NCBI RefSeq assembly: GCF_018919065.1
Contig: NZ_JAHLQG010000034.1
Span: forward strand, 1-64,000
Length of the DNA stretch: 64,000 nt
Origin: Blautia sp. MSJ-9
GTDB taxonomy: Bacteria > Bacillota > Clostridia > Lachnospirales > Lachnospiraceae
Reading direction: 5' to 3'
Position 1 is the first letter of the stretch; the number at the start of each line of letters is the position of its first letter. The notes below the pieces were generated by a model. The model saw nothing but the letters and a program-made list of their open reading frames with translations. It did not search any database and was not told the origin of the DNA. Below, piece by piece: positions 1 through 10,265 of this stretch. The position numbers were made by a program, and so were the translations under genes.

Positions 1-26
1 TTCAGTATAGCAGGTATATTTGATTT

Positions 27-101
27 AAAAGTTATGAGAAGTAAAATACGAAGAAATAGATTGAAAATCGTGAATTAGCGCCATCTCTTCTCATAACTTT
101 T
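27..101. repeat. 15-bp perfect inverted repeat ahead of truncated IS21 gene
   Basis: AAAAGTTATGAGAAG (27-41) and its exact reverse complement (87-101) enclose 45 bases. Part of the right arm (CTTCTCATAA) recurs at 104-113, right where the istA reading frame begins abruptly. This could be a hairpin or the end of a small mobile element that interrupted istA. No coding sequence is evident in 1-110. Confidence 0.5.
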
Positions 102-113
102 CTCTTCTCATAA

Positions 114-1244
114 GACTGGGTAGGCGATACGCTTAAAGTTTATGATGCTGCCAGTAGCAGCGACATATCTGCATATATATTTGTTGCTGTTCTTCCATGC
201 AGTTTGTATGGATATGCGGAAGCATTCCCCGATATGAAATCCAACCACTGGATAGAAGCTCATATCCATGCCTATTCATTCTTTGGCGGTGTAACACGTA
301 TTCTTGTACCAGATAATCTTAAAACAGGTGTGATCAAAAACACACGGACAGAGCTTATACTTAACCGATCCTACCACGAAATGGCAGAGCACTATGGAAC
401 TGCAATTATTCCTGCCCGTCCGGTAAAACCGAAGGATAAACCAAATGCGGAAGGTACTGTAAAAGTTCTTGAAACATGGATCCTTGCAGCCTTAAGAAAC
501 CGGAAGTTCTTCACTTTTGATGAGCTTAATAAAGCCATCCATGAAAAACTTGAAGAATTCAATGCGAAACCTTTCCAGAAAAAGAAAGGAAGCAGGTTAT
601 CTGCATTTATTGAAGAAGAAAAGGACTTCCTCATGCCATTACCTGCTTCCCCGTATGAAACGGCTGTCTGGTCAACTGCCACCATACAACCCGATTATCT
701 CATAAAAATCGGAGATTGCAAGTATTCTGTCCCGTATGAATTTATCGGTAAGAAAGTCGATATCCGTGTCACTGAAAACAGTATTGAAGTTTTTTACCAC
801 AACAACCGTATAGCATCGCATGTGCGTAGGCTGTACTCTCCGGAACCGATTTATGTACCAGAACATATGCCTGAAAATCACAGAAAGTTTCTGGAATACA
901 ACACCGACAGTTTTCTGGCCTGGGGAAATAATGTTGGCTGTTCCACCCTTATTGTAGTAAAACATTTTTTATATATGCATAAGGTAGAACAACAGGGTTA
1001 CAAATCCTGTGCATCGTTGATGAAACTTGCGGACCGCTATGGTACGGAACGTTTGGGAAACGCCTGTGTCAAGGCACTTAGTTACACGCCAAGCCCAAGT
1101 TTGAAAAATATCAGCACCATTTTGAAAAATGGTCAGGACAAAGTGGCAGTAGAGAAAGCTGCTTCCAGCGCTTTTAATAAAGAAAGTTCCAAGTATGGCA
1201 TTACCAGAGGTGCCTCCTATTACGAAGGAGGTGACCGTTCATGA
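114..1244 (+). pseudogene. istA: IS21-family transposase IstA, 5'-truncated
   Basis: DDE-type transposase of the IS21 family. The frame is open from base 114 directly after an in-frame TAA, and it begins in the catalytic core at a DWVGDTLK motif, the usual surroundings of the first catalytic Asp. The recognisable core continues through AVLPCSLYGYAEAF and FGGVTRILVPDNLKTGV, followed by the C-terminal Mu-like region. The helix-turn-helix DNA-binding N-terminus (normally over 100 residues) is missing, so the protein is probably inactive. An internal TTG at 204 could start translation but would not restore the first Asp. The stop overlaps the istB start (ATGA), as in intact IS21 operons. Confidence 0.85.
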
Positions 1245-2020
1245 TCCGTCAGTCAACCATAGATAAGCTGCATGATCTGCGATTATCTGCAATGTCAGAT
1301 GCTTTTGAATGCCAGTGCAGGGATTCTGAGACCTATCAGGGATTATCCTTTGAAGACCGCTTCGGTATGCTGGTTGATAAAGAATGGGATAAGCGAAAAA
1401 GCACAAAACTGCAAAAGCTTATCCGCAGTGCTGAATTCCGTTATCCCAATGCGTGCATGGAAGATATCGAGTATCATCCTGACCGAAATCTGGATAAAGG
1501 ACAGATGCTGGAATTCTCCACCTGCCGGTATATATCCGATGACCACCATATCATTTTAAAAGGAGCCTCCGGGAATGGCAAAACATACATCGCCTGTGCA
1601 CTCGGGATCGCAGCCTGCAGGAACTTTATCAAAGTACGTTATGTACGTCTGCCGGATCTATTGAATGAGCTGGCTGTTGCACATGGGGACGGCACGCTGA
1701 AAAAGGTAATTAAAGCATATCAAAAGATTGATCTTTTGATTCTGGATGAATTCCTGTTAAGTCCAGTATCTACAGAACAGACACGGGAGCTTCTCGAGAT
1801 CATTGAAGCCCGTAGTGTAAAAGGCTCTGTGATTTTCTGTACACAGTTTGAACCAAAAGGCTGGTACAACCGCATTGGAAATGAATGTGATGCCACTATT
1901 TGCGAAGCAATCATCGACCGAATCATTCATAATTCCTACGAGGTGATGATTGATGGCCGTGTATCCATGAGGGAACGCCATGGCATTAACGCTTCCCGGA
2001 AAGGAGCTGTCCATGACTGA
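1241..2020 (+). CDS. istB: IS21-family helper ATPase IstB
   Basis: AAA+ ATPase that assembles on target DNA and activates the IstA transposase. The 259-residue length is normal for the family. A Walker A motif GASGNGKT lies at about residues 108-115 and a Walker B-like LLILDEF at about 165-171, followed by the conserved region ending in ICEAIIDRIIHNSYEV and RVSMRERHG. A strong site (GAAGGAGGTGA) precedes the ATG, which overlaps the istA stop. The gene looks intact even though its partner istA is truncated here, so it could act only with an IstA encoded elsewhere. Confidence 0.93.
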   Translation: MIRQSTIDKLHDLRLSAMSDAFECQCRDSETYQGLSFEDRFGMLVDKEWDKRKSTKLQKLIRSAEFRYPNACMEDIEYHPDRNLDKGQMLEFSTCRYISDDHHIILKGASGNGKTYIACALGIAACRNFIKVRYVRLPDLLNELAVAHGDGTLKKVIKAYQKIDLLILDEFLLSPVSTEQTRELLEIIEARSVKGSVIFCTQFEPKGWYNRIGNECDATICEAIIDRIIHNSYEVMIDGRVSMRERHGINASRKGAVHD

Positions 2021-2210
2021 CTATCGCGCCTTCAGCAAAGACCATAAATGCATCAAGTTTACGGATTATGAAATAACCCGCCACGAATTAGAGGAAGCCG
2101 ATGAACTGTGTCATGATAATTGGAGAGAAATCCAGCACTTAAGAGAATATATTGACCATTTACAAGTACTTCTTACAGAACACGGAATAGCTATTCCTGA
2201 TGAATACTAA
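2013..2210 (+). CDS. Small accessory protein at the end of the IS21 element
   Basis: A 65-residue charged protein with no membrane segment. The ATG at 2013 is preceded by AAAGGAG and overlaps the end of istB, so it is probably translated from the istAB transcript. Its predicted helical run (ELEEADELCHDN through LREYIDHLQVLL) may form a short coiled coil. I do not recognise the family; similar short third genes occur in some IS21 elements. Its function is unknown. Confidence 0.55.
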   Translation: MTDYRAFSKDHKCIKFTDYEITRHELEEADELCHDNWREIQHLREYIDHLQVLLTEHGIAIPDEY

Positions 2211-2231
2211 TTAAATGCTGCACTCTGCTCC

Positions 2232-2294
2232 GGAAAGATATGCACTATTTTTCCGGAAAAGGGTGCTCTGAATCTTTGGAAAGCATGCACTATT
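2232..2294. repeat. Direct repeats near right end of the IS21 element
   Basis: GGAAAGATATGCACTATT (2232-2249) and GGAAAGCATGCACTATT (2278-2294) are near-identical direct repeats between the last IS gene and the capsule locus. IS21-family ends carry several internal copies of a transposase-binding repeat, so these probably mark the right end. The exact boundary with host DNA was not located; the rest of 2211-2436 holds no gene. Confidence 0.55.
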
Positions 2295-2441
2295 GCATTG
2301 GAATACTCAAACTGGAAAAGTTATAGAGATACCACTCCTTAGAGGGATTATCTCATAAATTTTGGATACTGAAAAACCGGTGGATTATTCATCGCTTACC
2401 ATCCGCCTTCATCAACCGCGCCATCGATGAACAAATAAAAA

Positions 2442-2466
2442 GGGACAGCCAGTAATCGGCTGTCCC
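2442..2466 (-). terminator. Intrinsic terminator of the capsule operon
   Basis: The perfect stem GGGACAGCC / GGCTGTCCC is followed on the minus strand by a T-run. It sits six bases beyond the vanZ-like stop codon, so it closes the long minus-strand polysaccharide operon. Confidence 0.85.
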
Positions 2467-2471
2467 CCATC

Positions 2472-3008
2472 TCATTTACGATTTTTCAATTTTACAAAAA
2501 TCCAGTTTATAACCCAACACCCGAGCATACAGCCCAGCGCATTGTGAATTATATCATCCCACTCAAACAACCCTCTTTTGAAGATAAGCTGTGACAGTTC
2601 AATGACTACTGATACCAGAAAACCTGCAAGTAATGCCCGGTTTAGTTTGACTTTGTGATTAAAGATTATTGGTAACAGGAGCCCCATAGGTACCAGCAGG
2701 AGACAATTTAACAGATTCTCCCTCAGCAGTTCCCGATCATGATAGCGTATAATCGCACACCATGACCAGAATGGCTTTAATTCATATTGCCGGATTGCAG
2801 TGATTCTTGTAAAAACAGTAGAACCAAATACAATTCCAAGAAACAGTACCAACACTACAATAGCAACTCCCTGTATCGGATTCCATTTCTTCTTCTGAAT
2901 GCCATGAATTACCATCACCATTACCAATATCATAAGTACTGAAAAGCAGATGATTTCACGTTCAGACCACATTGGATTATATGTTGTCCAGATTTGATAA
3001 ATGTCCAT
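2472..3008 (-). CDS. VanZ-family membrane protein
   Basis: A 178-residue integral membrane protein of the VanZ-like family. It has about five hydrophobic segments (for example VLMILVMVMVIHGI, VVLVLFLGIVFGSTVF and LLAGFLVSVVIELSQL). The family signature is visible: a charged region ending in ENLLNCLLLVPMGLLLP, then a VIELSQ helix and a DDIIHNALGCMLG segment near the C-terminus. VanZ proteins are linked to teicoplanin resistance in enterococci but are common last genes of Gram-positive capsule clusters, where their role is unclear. It follows the UDP-glucose dehydrogenase gene in the same direction and precedes the terminator. Confidence 0.82.
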   Translation of the reverse strand: MDIYQIWTTYNPMWSEREIICFSVLMILVMVMVIHGIQKKKWNPIQGVAIVVLVLFLGIVFGSTVFTRITAIRQYELKPFWSWCAIIRYHDRELLRENLLNCLLLVPMGLLLPIIFNHKVKLNRALLAGFLVSVVIELSQLIFKRGLFEWDDIIHNALGCMLGCWVINWIFVKLKNRK

Positions 3009-3058
3009 TCCTTACACCTTTCATTACAGTTTCCTCTGTTTTCAGGTGTCTGCCAGAT

Positions 3059-4297
3059 TTAATCCCGTCCGTACAAGTCCCTTGTATAAACTTTATTCTT
3101 CACATCATCCAGAGAGCTATCATACCTGTTGGCGATAATTGCCTGACTCTGCTCTTTAAACTTGGCAAGATCATTTACAACCTTACTTCCAAAAAAGGTT
3201 GTTCCATCTTCCAGCGTTGGTTCATAGATAATAACGGTTGCACCTTTCGCTTTGATACGCTTCATAACTCCCTGAATAGATGACTGACGGAAGTTATCGG
3301 AATTAGATTTCATAGTCAGACGGTATACGCCAATTACAACCTCTTTTTCCATTGAAGCATCATAAGTATTTTCATCACCATAAGCATAGTATTCTGCCTT
3401 CTGTAAAACTCTGTCGGCAATAAAGTCTTTCCTCGTTCTGTTGGATTCTACAATGGCAGACATCATATTCTGTGGAACATCTTCATAATTGGCCAGAAGC
3501 TGCTTGGTATCCTTCGGCAGACAATATCCACCATATCCAAAGGATGGATTATTATAATGAGAACCAATACGCGGATCCAGACAAACACCGTTGATAATTT
3601 GCTGAGTATTCAGTCCCTTCATTTCAGCATAAGTATCAAGCTCATTGAAATAGGATACCCTCAATGCCAGATATGTATTCGCAAAAAGCTTAACTGCCTC
3701 AGCTTCTGTAAATCCCATAATCAGGGTATCAATATTTTCCTTAATTGCCCCTTCCTGTAAAAGTCCGGCAAAAGTATTGGCTGCTTTTACCAATCTTGCA
3801 TTTTGTACGTCAGTTCCAACAATAATTCTAGATGGGTACAGATTATCATATAATGCTTTTGACTCTCGTAAAAATTCCGGACTGAAGATAATATTATCGC
3901 AATGAAACTTCGCCCTCACACTGGCTGTATAGCCTACCGGAATGGTAGACTTGATAACCATTACCGCATCCGGATTATACTGAATCACCAGCTTGATCAC
4001 TGCCTCCACTGCAGAAGTATCAAAAAAGTTTTTCTTGCTGTCATAATTGGTAGGTGCTGCAATCACCACAAAATCTGCATCCTTATAAGCAGCCTCTGCA
4101 TCCAAAGTAGCTGTAAGATTCAGATCCTTCTCAGCCAGATATTTCTCAATATACTCGTCCTGAATAGGAGATTTCCTCTGATTGATCAGTTCCACCTTCT
4201 CTGGGATGATATCCACAGCCATCACCTCATGATGCTGTGATAAAAGTGTCGCGATTGATAAACCTACATATCCTGTACCTGCTACTGATATCTTCAT
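3059..4297 (-). CDS. ugd: UDP-glucose 6-dehydrogenase
   Basis: Oxidises UDP-glucose to UDP-glucuronic acid with two NAD+, supplying uronic acid for the polysaccharide. The N-terminal Rossmann motif GTGYVGL lies at residues 7-13, the FSPEFLRE segment at about 138-145 and the catalytic cysteine in [14 protein letters not shown] (C259). The 412-residue length is typical of the shorter family branch seen in Gram-positive capsule loci. It starts three bases after the stop of the epimerase gene, whose likely substrate is its product, so the pair forms a UDP-GlcA to UDP-GalA module. Confidence 0.95.
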   Translation of the reverse strand: MKISVAGTGYVGLSIATLLSQHHEVMAVDIIPEKVELINQRKSPIQDEYIEKYLAEKDLNLTATLDAEAAYKDADFVVIAAPTNYDSKKNFFDTSAVEAVIKLVIQYNPDAVMVIKSTIPVGYTASVRAKFHCDNIIFSPEFLRESKALYDNLYPSRIIVGTDVQNARLVKAANTFAGLLQEGAIKENIDTLIMGFTEAEAVKLFANTYLALRVSYFNELDTYAEMKGLNTQQIINGVCLDPRIGSHYNNPSFGYGGYCLPKDTKQLLANYEDVPQNMMSAIVESNRTRKDFIADRVLQKAEYYAYGDENTYDASMEKEVVIGVYRLTMKSNSDNFRQSSIQGVMKRIKAKGATVIIYEPTLEDGTTFFGSKVVNDLAKFKEQSQAIIANRYDSSLDDVKNKVYTRDLYGRD

Positions 4298-4299
4298 CT

Positions 4300-5400
4300 T
4301 TAAAATTCCTCCTGCATATAAAATTCTTTATACCATTCTGCAAATTTCCTTAATCCATCTCTAAGACTTGTTTTAGGTTTAAAACCAAAATCCCGCTCCA
4401 ATGCAGTTGTATCTGCATAAGTAATAGGAACATCTCCTGGTTGCATTGGTACCAATTTTTTGTGTGATTCAAAGTCATAATCTTCCGGAAGGACTCCTGC
4501 ACGAATCAGTTCCTGCTGCAAAATATCCACAAACTCCAACAAATTCTCAGGATTGCTATTGCCAATATTATAAACAGTATACGGAGGAACCGGAAGCCCG
4601 TCCTCTCCTGTCTTCTTCTCAGGAGCAACCTGTATTACACGTTTCACCCCTTCTACAATATCATCCACGTAGGTAAAATCACGTTTACAATTACCATAGT
4701 TAAAAATCTGAATAATATCTCCTGCACGAAGTTTATTTGTAAATCCAAAATATGCCATATCTGGACGTCCTGCCGGTCCATATACAGTAAAGAAACGAAG
4801 ACCTGTCGACGGTATGTTATACAATTTGCTGTAAGCATGTGCCATCAATTCATTTGATTTCTTCGTTGCAGCATACAAGGATACTGGATTATCTACCTTG
4901 TCATCTGTGGAATATGGAATCTTTTTATTTGTCCCGTAAACTGAGGAACTAGATGCATATACTAGATGTTCTACTCCTTCTTGACCATTATCATAAGAAT
5001 GACGGCAAGCTTCCAGAATATTATAAAATCCAATCAGATTACTCTCTATGTACACGTTAGGGTTTGTAATGGAGTAACGAACTCCTGCCTGCGCAGCCAG
5101 ATTTACAACAACTGATGGTTTATATTCATTAAAAATCTGATCAATAATTTCCCTATCTGCTATATTTCCTTTTACAAATTTCCATGAAGATTCTGGATAC
5201 TCATTGGCTATATTCTCAATTTTTTTTAATCGCCACTCTTTTATTGAAACATCATAGTAATCGTTCATATTATCAATGCCAATAATATGCACTGGATGCA
5301 CCGTTTTCAAAAGTTTCATTATAAGATTTGAACCAATAAAGCCCGCAACTCCAGTTACAAAAATCATCTTGTTTCTTAATGCAATGTTTTTCTCTCTCAT
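4300..5400 (-). CDS. NAD-dependent epimerase, probable UDP-glucuronate 4-epimerase
   Basis: Extended short-chain dehydrogenase of 366 residues. The NAD-binding motif [10 protein letters not shown] lies near residues 16-25, SSSVYG carries the catalytic Ser, and YAATKKSNE is the YxxxK motif. The sequence [20 protein letters not shown] is typical of CapI/LpsL-type UDP-glucuronate 4-epimerases. Its position directly upstream of ugd supports UDP-GlcA to UDP-GalA conversion. A UDP-glucose 4-epimerase is the main alternative but fits the motif and the neighbour less well. Confidence 0.85.
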   Translation of the reverse strand: MREKNIALRNKMIFVTGVAGFIGSNLIMKLLKTVHPVHIIGIDNMNDYYDVSIKEWRLKKIENIANEYPESSWKFVKGNIADREIIDQIFNEYKPSVVVNLAAQAGVRYSITNPNVYIESNLIGFYNILEACRHSYDNGQEGVEHLVYASSSSVYGTNKKIPYSTDDKVDNPVSLYAATKKSNELMAHAYSKLYNIPSTGLRFFTVYGPAGRPDMAYFGFTNKLRAGDIIQIFNYGNCKRDFTYVDDIVEGVKRVIQVAPEKKTGEDGLPVPPYTVYNIGNSNPENLLEFVDILQQELIRAGVLPEDYDFESHKKLVPMQPGDVPITYADTTALERDFGFKPKTSLRDGLRKFAEWYKEFYMQEEF

Positions 5401-5457
5401 TAATCTTACCTCAATTATATATTAAGCTATACTTAGTTAAAGCCTTTTAACAAAATT

Positions 5458-6882
5458 TTATTTAGTCCAACAAAATAATTTATTCTTAATATCTTTGTAA
5501 TAAAGCAAAATCGTTATACACAAAAATATACCTGCATATGTAATTAATGCATATATTTGGTTTGAAATAGCTGTGATTATATAAAACATAACCATCATTA
5601 TTAGAAAATATACAAAATTCTTAATCCATTTTATTCTATAATGCTTCACAAAATAATATTCAACAAGCAGATACCAAAATATCATCGTAATAATTGAAGC
5701 TATTGAAATAGATTCTGTTGTTCCAAATAATTTATATGCCAAAAAATTTGCGCTAGCAGATATCACTAACACAACCACACTTTTTACAAAAAATATAACA
5801 TTAATGCCTAATGTTTTATAATAATTATGCATAACTATTGTAATGGCGGAGCTTATTGCAAGACCAGGGAAAATAATCCTAAATATAGTTAATGCTTTAA
5901 TATATTTAGTTAGAAACCAGGATACAAACATATTTAACGGAAAATAAATTGAAAGGCACCCAAACATCAAACACAAAATTGCTCCAATCAAACTACTATA
6001 ATTGTTCTTAAGAGTTCTTTCATCAGTTTTTTTAAGATTTGGATATAATACCATTGATATGGCAGATGTAGCTGTTGTTACCAAAGCCAACATATTATAT
6101 GCAAAAGCATAAATTGCATACGTTTCTGTATCAAATAATATATTTACAAATTGTCTATCCAATGTCAAAATTAATGAAGAGCACAAATTAGCTAACATTA
6201 AAGGAAAACCCAATATAATAAGAGAAAAAATTTCCCTTATATTTTCTCTCTTCATATGAGTTTGCCCAAAAGAAATTTCTCTATATGTAATAACATACCA
6301 TATAGCCAAAATTATTATTATTATTGAATATAATATTATATAGGCTTTATAGGTTATATCTAAATAAAATACTAATTTTCCCCACCATAATCCTATAATT
6401 ATGCATGACACAAGAACTGATTGTATTATATTTCTTTGAGATAATTCATTAAATCTACTTGTTGCTTGAGATATTGCTTGATAATAACTAGTTATATTAT
6501 GAAATACTAAATAAATTGCAAGACAAATAAATATGAATTGTATATCATCATTTAAAATAAATATTGAAATTACCATTATCAAGACAGCAATTATACTTTC
6601 TACAAACGAAAACATTTTGGTATAATACCGAAATTTATAACGATCTAACTGACTATAATCTTTTCCACCATATTTTAAATATATACCATCAGAAATACCA
6701 AAATGAAACATTCCCACATATGTAGCGTATAACGTGTATGTTTTATAATAGCCATAATCAGTAATACCTATTATTTTAGGTAACAAAAAACCAACTAATA
6801 CACCTGAAAATAATACAATAATATTACTGGCAGCTACTTTCAATATATCATTTAATACTTTATTTTTTGAGTTGAATGTCAT
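5458..6882 (-). CDS. Polysaccharide repeat-unit flippase (Wzx-like)
   Basis: A 474-residue membrane protein of the MATE/MVF polysaccharide exporter superfamily, with about 12-14 hydrophobic segments. Early motifs IIGITDYGYYKTYTLY and a positively charged loop fit Wzx flippases. It would move undecaprenyl-linked repeat units to the outer face of the membrane for polymerisation by the neighbouring Wzy. The ATG has GGAG nine bases upstream and lies two bases after the wzy stop. The DNA is markedly AT-rich compared with flanking genes, suggesting recent acquisition. Confidence 0.85.
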   Translation of the reverse strand: MTFNSKNKVLNDILKVAASNIIVLFSGVLVGFLLPKIIGITDYGYYKTYTLYATYVGMFHFGISDGIYLKYGGKDYSQLDRYKFRYYTKMFSFVESIIAVLIMVISIFILNDDIQFIFICLAIYLVFHNITSYYQAISQATSRFNELSQRNIIQSVLVSCIIIGLWWGKLVFYLDITYKAYIILYSIIIIILAIWYVITYREISFGQTHMKRENIREIFSLIILGFPLMLANLCSSLILTLDRQFVNILFDTETYAIYAFAYNMLALVTTATSAISMVLYPNLKKTDERTLKNNYSSLIGAILCLMFGCLSIYFPLNMFVSWFLTKYIKALTIFRIIFPGLAISSAITIVMHNYYKTLGINVIFFVKSVVVLVISASANFLAYKLFGTTESISIASIITMIFWYLLVEYYFVKHYRIKWIKNFVYFLIMMVMFYIITAISNQIYALITYAGIFLCITILLYYKDIKNKLFCWTK

Positions 6883-6884
6883 AA

Positions 6885-8183
6885 TTATTTCTCCAATCTA
6901 TGTTTATATCTATAGAATCTATTCCATACTAATGACACAAAAACACTGTATAATATAAAAAGCCATATCGTAGTACTTCTTATATGCCACATAAAAAATG
7001 ATAGTATAAGCGCAATATAAAAAATTGTCATTAACAAGGCAGCCAAAATATCAGTATTATCAACTCGAAATCTTCTATATGAAATGCCTAAAATCAGACC
7101 AAAGGAAAAAGCAATAAATAAACCAAACCAACTAAAATCTATAAGCAATTCCGTTATATATGTACCAACATTACATTGCATTGGAACATTATAAAAAGGT
7201 AAAGTTGTTAAAATAGGAAGATTAAATCCTAATTTATTCATCTGTTTATACCAAAAATAAAAAGTATTCACTCCAAACTTAAAATAAGAATTATCTAAAT
7301 AAACATCTAAATACGAAATTGGTTCTGATATGTACTGTACTGTTTTATAAATACTATAATTCTTTGTAACAAGACTTTTCATCAACGGAGAAATATTATT
7401 AGGAATAACTGTGGCCAATGCTCTTTGCATATTAATTTTATATAAAATTACAACACATAAAATAATAACTACTCCAACAATTCTTTTTCTTTTTTTATTA
7501 AACTTATTTGTTTTAACAGCTTTCATATTTTCATTTCTATTATCATTATTCACTAAAAATGGAAGAAGTATCGTTAAAACAGTATACATAACATTATTTC
7601 GTCCACCAAAACTCAATGCATTTAATATTGCCAGAACAATCACCAATATAAAGCAGAATTTCATTCCCTCTTTCTTTATTCGTATGCTCATGAGAACAAG
7701 AGACACATAAATCATTGGAGCAAAATAGTTAACATAATCCATTTCTCCTGATTCTCTAGCTGCATATATGTCTGCCATATTACTAATTATTCCGGAAAAT
7801 CCGTATTTCACCAAAATCATCATTATGTTTGGAATTATTGCACAGGCCGCAAAAATAGCAGTTGCATAAATTAGTTTATCTAATTTAGTATAATCAAAAT
7901 CATTTTCGCTCGAAACTTGAGAATATATATTCTTTTTTCCAAATACAAATTTATATTTACTCCCAAACATAATGCCAAAACAAACAAAACATTCATAAGC
8001 AATAATATATAAATAAGTAACTTTTTTCATATCATTATAATAAATAAGATTTAAATCATGAATTGACAAAGCTATCCACCAAATAACAATATACACAGCA
8101 CATGGATTTATCCATTTACCTATGGTGTTTTTAGCAAGCATTAGCAAAAAAACTGATACTATAACAAATAATAGATACATCAC
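6885..8183 (-). CDS. Polysaccharide polymerase (Wzy-like membrane protein)
   Basis: A 432-residue protein with ten or more transmembrane segments and a large extracytoplasmic loop around residues 255-340, the architecture of O-antigen/capsule polymerases. A conserved-looking GGRNNVMYTVLTILLPF segment lies mid-protein, similar in style to oligosaccharide repeat-unit polymerases. The start is a GTG at 8183 spaced seven bases from AAGGAG; the ATG one codon later is also possible. It is called mainly from topology and its place between wzx and a glycosyltransferase, since Wzy sequences are very variable. The region is strongly AT-rich. Confidence 0.75.
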   Translation of the reverse strand: MMYLLFVIVSVFLLMLAKNTIGKWINPCAVYIVIWWIALSIHDLNLIYYNDMKKVTYLYIIAYECFVCFGIMFGSKYKFVFGKKNIYSQVSSENDFDYTKLDKLIYATAIFAACAIIPNIMMILVKYGFSGIISNMADIYAARESGEMDYVNYFAPMIYVSLVLMSIRIKKEGMKFCFILVIVLAILNALSFGGRNNVMYTVLTILLPFLVNNDNRNENMKAVKTNKFNKKRKRIVGVVIILCVVILYKINMQRALATVIPNNISPLMKSLVTKNYSIYKTVQYISEPISYLDVYLDNSYFKFGVNTFYFWYKQMNKLGFNLPILTTLPFYNVPMQCNVGTYITELLIDFSWFGLFIAFSFGLILGISYRRFRVDNTDILAALLMTIFYIALILSFFMWHIRSTTIWLFILYSVFVSLVWNRFYRYKHRLEK

Positions 8184-8210
8184 CTAATTACTCCTTGTTC
8201 ATATTAAATC

Positions 8211-9086
8211 TCAAATTTTTTGTTTGGCATCAAATTTAAGATAGGAAATAATTGATTTTGTTTGGCATTTTAATCTGAAAATTAATTTTTCTTTACCATT
8301 TTTATAGGCATAATTTATAGAAGCATCTTCCAAATGTTCAATACATAAGTCTGGATGAAACATCATTGAATACTTATTCTTTTTTATATAAGAATACAAA
8401 ATTTCCTCTTCGCAATATAAGAAAGTGATAGGAACAAATGCAAAGTATTCTTTATCAATCCATTTTTTATTAAATATGATACAAGATCCATGTGGAACAA
8501 AATCTTTCCAGTTAAATGCAAAATCTTTTTTTATCAGTCTGGTTTCTCTATTATTTATTCTTTTCTGATACCAAGAATAAATATATTTACCAGCAACTGG
8601 TATTTGCACACCCAGAATAATCACAATATTTTTTATCATAGAAGTTATATACTCTTTTCTACATGGAATATTTTTCCTTAATGGATTCTGATGATTTCCT
8701 ATTTTATTTATAATATCTGGGATTATAATATCTGTGCCTCCATTGCAAATTTCACAAATCTTTTTCGCACTAAATGTATTACTTATCATAATATCGCTAT
8801 TCATCATTACAATGATATCTGCCTTAAGTATACATTTTGCATAATCATAAGAAATATTATTTCCCCTTGCAAATCCTAAATTACTTTCATTAATTATTAT
8901 GTGAACTTTTTTATTTCTTTCGTATATAGCTTTTAATCTCTCTCCAGTATTATTGTTTGAACCATTATCTACAACAACAATATGGAAATTCTCTGTATCA
9001 TTATTTTTTAATATATTATCAACACACTCCATTGTAACTTCAAAATTTTTATAATGAAGAATACAATAACATACTAATGCATTCAT
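8211..9086 (-). CDS. Glycosyltransferase family 2
   Basis: A 291-residue GT-A fold enzyme. The nucleotide-binding start reads VCYCILHYKNFEVTMECVDNIL, followed by VVVDNGSNNNTGERL, then NLGFARGNNI and the metal-binding region IVMMNSDIMI. These are hallmarks of rhamnosyl/galactosyl-type GT2 enzymes (WcaA/WbbL-like). It probably adds one sugar to the lipid-linked repeat unit at the cytoplasmic face. The acceptor and donor cannot be predicted from sequence alone. It belongs to the AT-rich block with wzy and wzx. Confidence 0.85.
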   Translation of the reverse strand: MNALVCYCILHYKNFEVTMECVDNILKNNDTENFHIVVVDNGSNNNTGERLKAIYERNKKVHIIINESNLGFARGNNISYDYAKCILKADIIVMMNSDIMISNTFSAKKICEICNGGTDIIIPDIINKIGNHQNPLRKNIPCRKEYITSMIKNIVIILGVQIPVAGKYIYSWYQKRINNRETRLIKKDFAFNWKDFVPHGSCIIFNKKWIDKEYFAFVPITFLYCEEEILYSYIKKNKYSMMFHPDLCIEHLEDASINYAYKNGKEKLIFRLKCQTKSIISYLKFDAKQKI

Positions 9087-9344
9087 TTTTTATCTAATAT
9101 AATTGTTTAAAAAATAACAACTATACATTTCCTTCCTATAATCTTGTTTTATATTTCTCAAAACGCAGAATAAATTTAAAAATAATACAAGCAAAACATT
9201 TCAAGCAAATAGTTGCAATAAAAAGTCCCTGTATTAGTGAACATATTAAATAACATCAAAAGTTATATTTTTTACATAACATTCTCTTTGATGAACCACA
9301 TATAATATTATATAGAATTCTCATAATTTCCAATAATTTTTTGC
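9087..9344. other. AT-rich gap inside the capsule operon
   Basis: These 258 bases lie between two glycosyltransferase genes and have no open frame of useful length. The minus strand reads as short broken frames, so this may be the eroded remains of a gene lost during locus exchange. No promoter or terminator was convincing. Confidence 0.35.
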
Positions 9345-10250
9345 TTACCGGGATTTCCATCTTCTAAAAACATTTTTATAAGCCTTAGGATTAATACCTA
9401 TTTTTAAAATGTATTTAAATGCTATAAACATATTTTTATTTCGTATTGCTGCAACTACAATTTCAAAGTAATGTGCTGCCAGAATTTGTTTTTGTTCTGA
9501 TATACTATACTTTTGCATATGTTTGCGGCATTTATCAAAAAAAGTCCCCTTTACTTCAATCATTTTTTTTACATCCGGATGATTAATTTCTGAATCCGAA
9601 TGCAAAATGGCTAAGTAATCCTGAATTACTTCCATATTATGATAATATAAAAAATCCAGTAATAATTGAAGATCTTGATGTCTTAACAAATCCTCGTCAA
9701 AATATCCCGCTTCGTCCAGCGCTTTCCGTCTCACTAATATTGTTGTTGTAAATACTGAAACTGATCTGTCTAACACTTTTTTGTGCAATTGTTCCCCCGT
9801 ATATGGTTTACATACGCGAACAATCTCACCTCTATTTTTTATACTGTACAGACAAGACACTCCATCAATTTGCAAATTTTTGTTTAAAAACTCTACTTGT
9901 TCTTCAATTTTATTCGGAAGCCACTCATCATCATCATCCAAAAATGCAATAAACTCTCCCTTCGCTTTTTTTATTCCCTCATTTCGTGCAACAGCCCCAT
10001 TAACATGCTTCTTTTGTAAGATGTACCGTATGCGTGAATCAGAAACTGTTTTTATTTTCTCCTGAGTTGCTAAACTATATTCATCATTTGGATTATTGTC
10101 GTCCACCACAAGTACTTCAATATTATGGTATGTTTGAGCAAGTACACTATTAACCGCTCTTAATAACGTATCACTTCTTTTATATGTAGGAATTATACAT
10201 GATACTAAACCTTTAACCTTAACATTTCTATCCTCTTCTTTATTCTGCAT
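9345..10250 (-). CDS. Glycosyltransferase family 2
   Basis: A 301-residue GT2 enzyme. SCIIPTYKRSDTLLRAVNSVL opens the domain (about residues 16-36), VLVVDDNNPND carries the first acidic pair, GAVARNEGIKKAKGEFIAF precedes LDDDDEWLP, the metal-binding DXD region, and RHQDLQLLLDFLYY is the catalytic-base region near the C-terminus. It is expected to act in the cytoplasm on undecaprenyl-linked intermediates. It lies 15 bases from the propeller gene stop-start junction, so it is in the same transcript. Confidence 0.9.
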   Translation of the reverse strand: MQNKEEDRNVKVKGLVSCIIPTYKRSDTLLRAVNSVLAQTYHNIEVLVVDDNNPNDEYSLATQEKIKTVSDSRIRYILQKKHVNGAVARNEGIKKAKGEFIAFLDDDDEWLPNKIEEQVEFLNKNLQIDGVSCLYSIKNRGEIVRVCKPYTGEQLHKKVLDRSVSVFTTTILVRRKALDEAGYFDEDLLRHQDLQLLLDFLYYHNMEVIQDYLAILHSDSEINHPDVKKMIEVKGTFFDKCRKHMQKYSISEQKQILAAHYFEIVVAAIRNKNMFIAFKYILKIGINPKAYKNVFRRWKSR

Positions 10251-10265
10251 TATCTAAAATACTCC

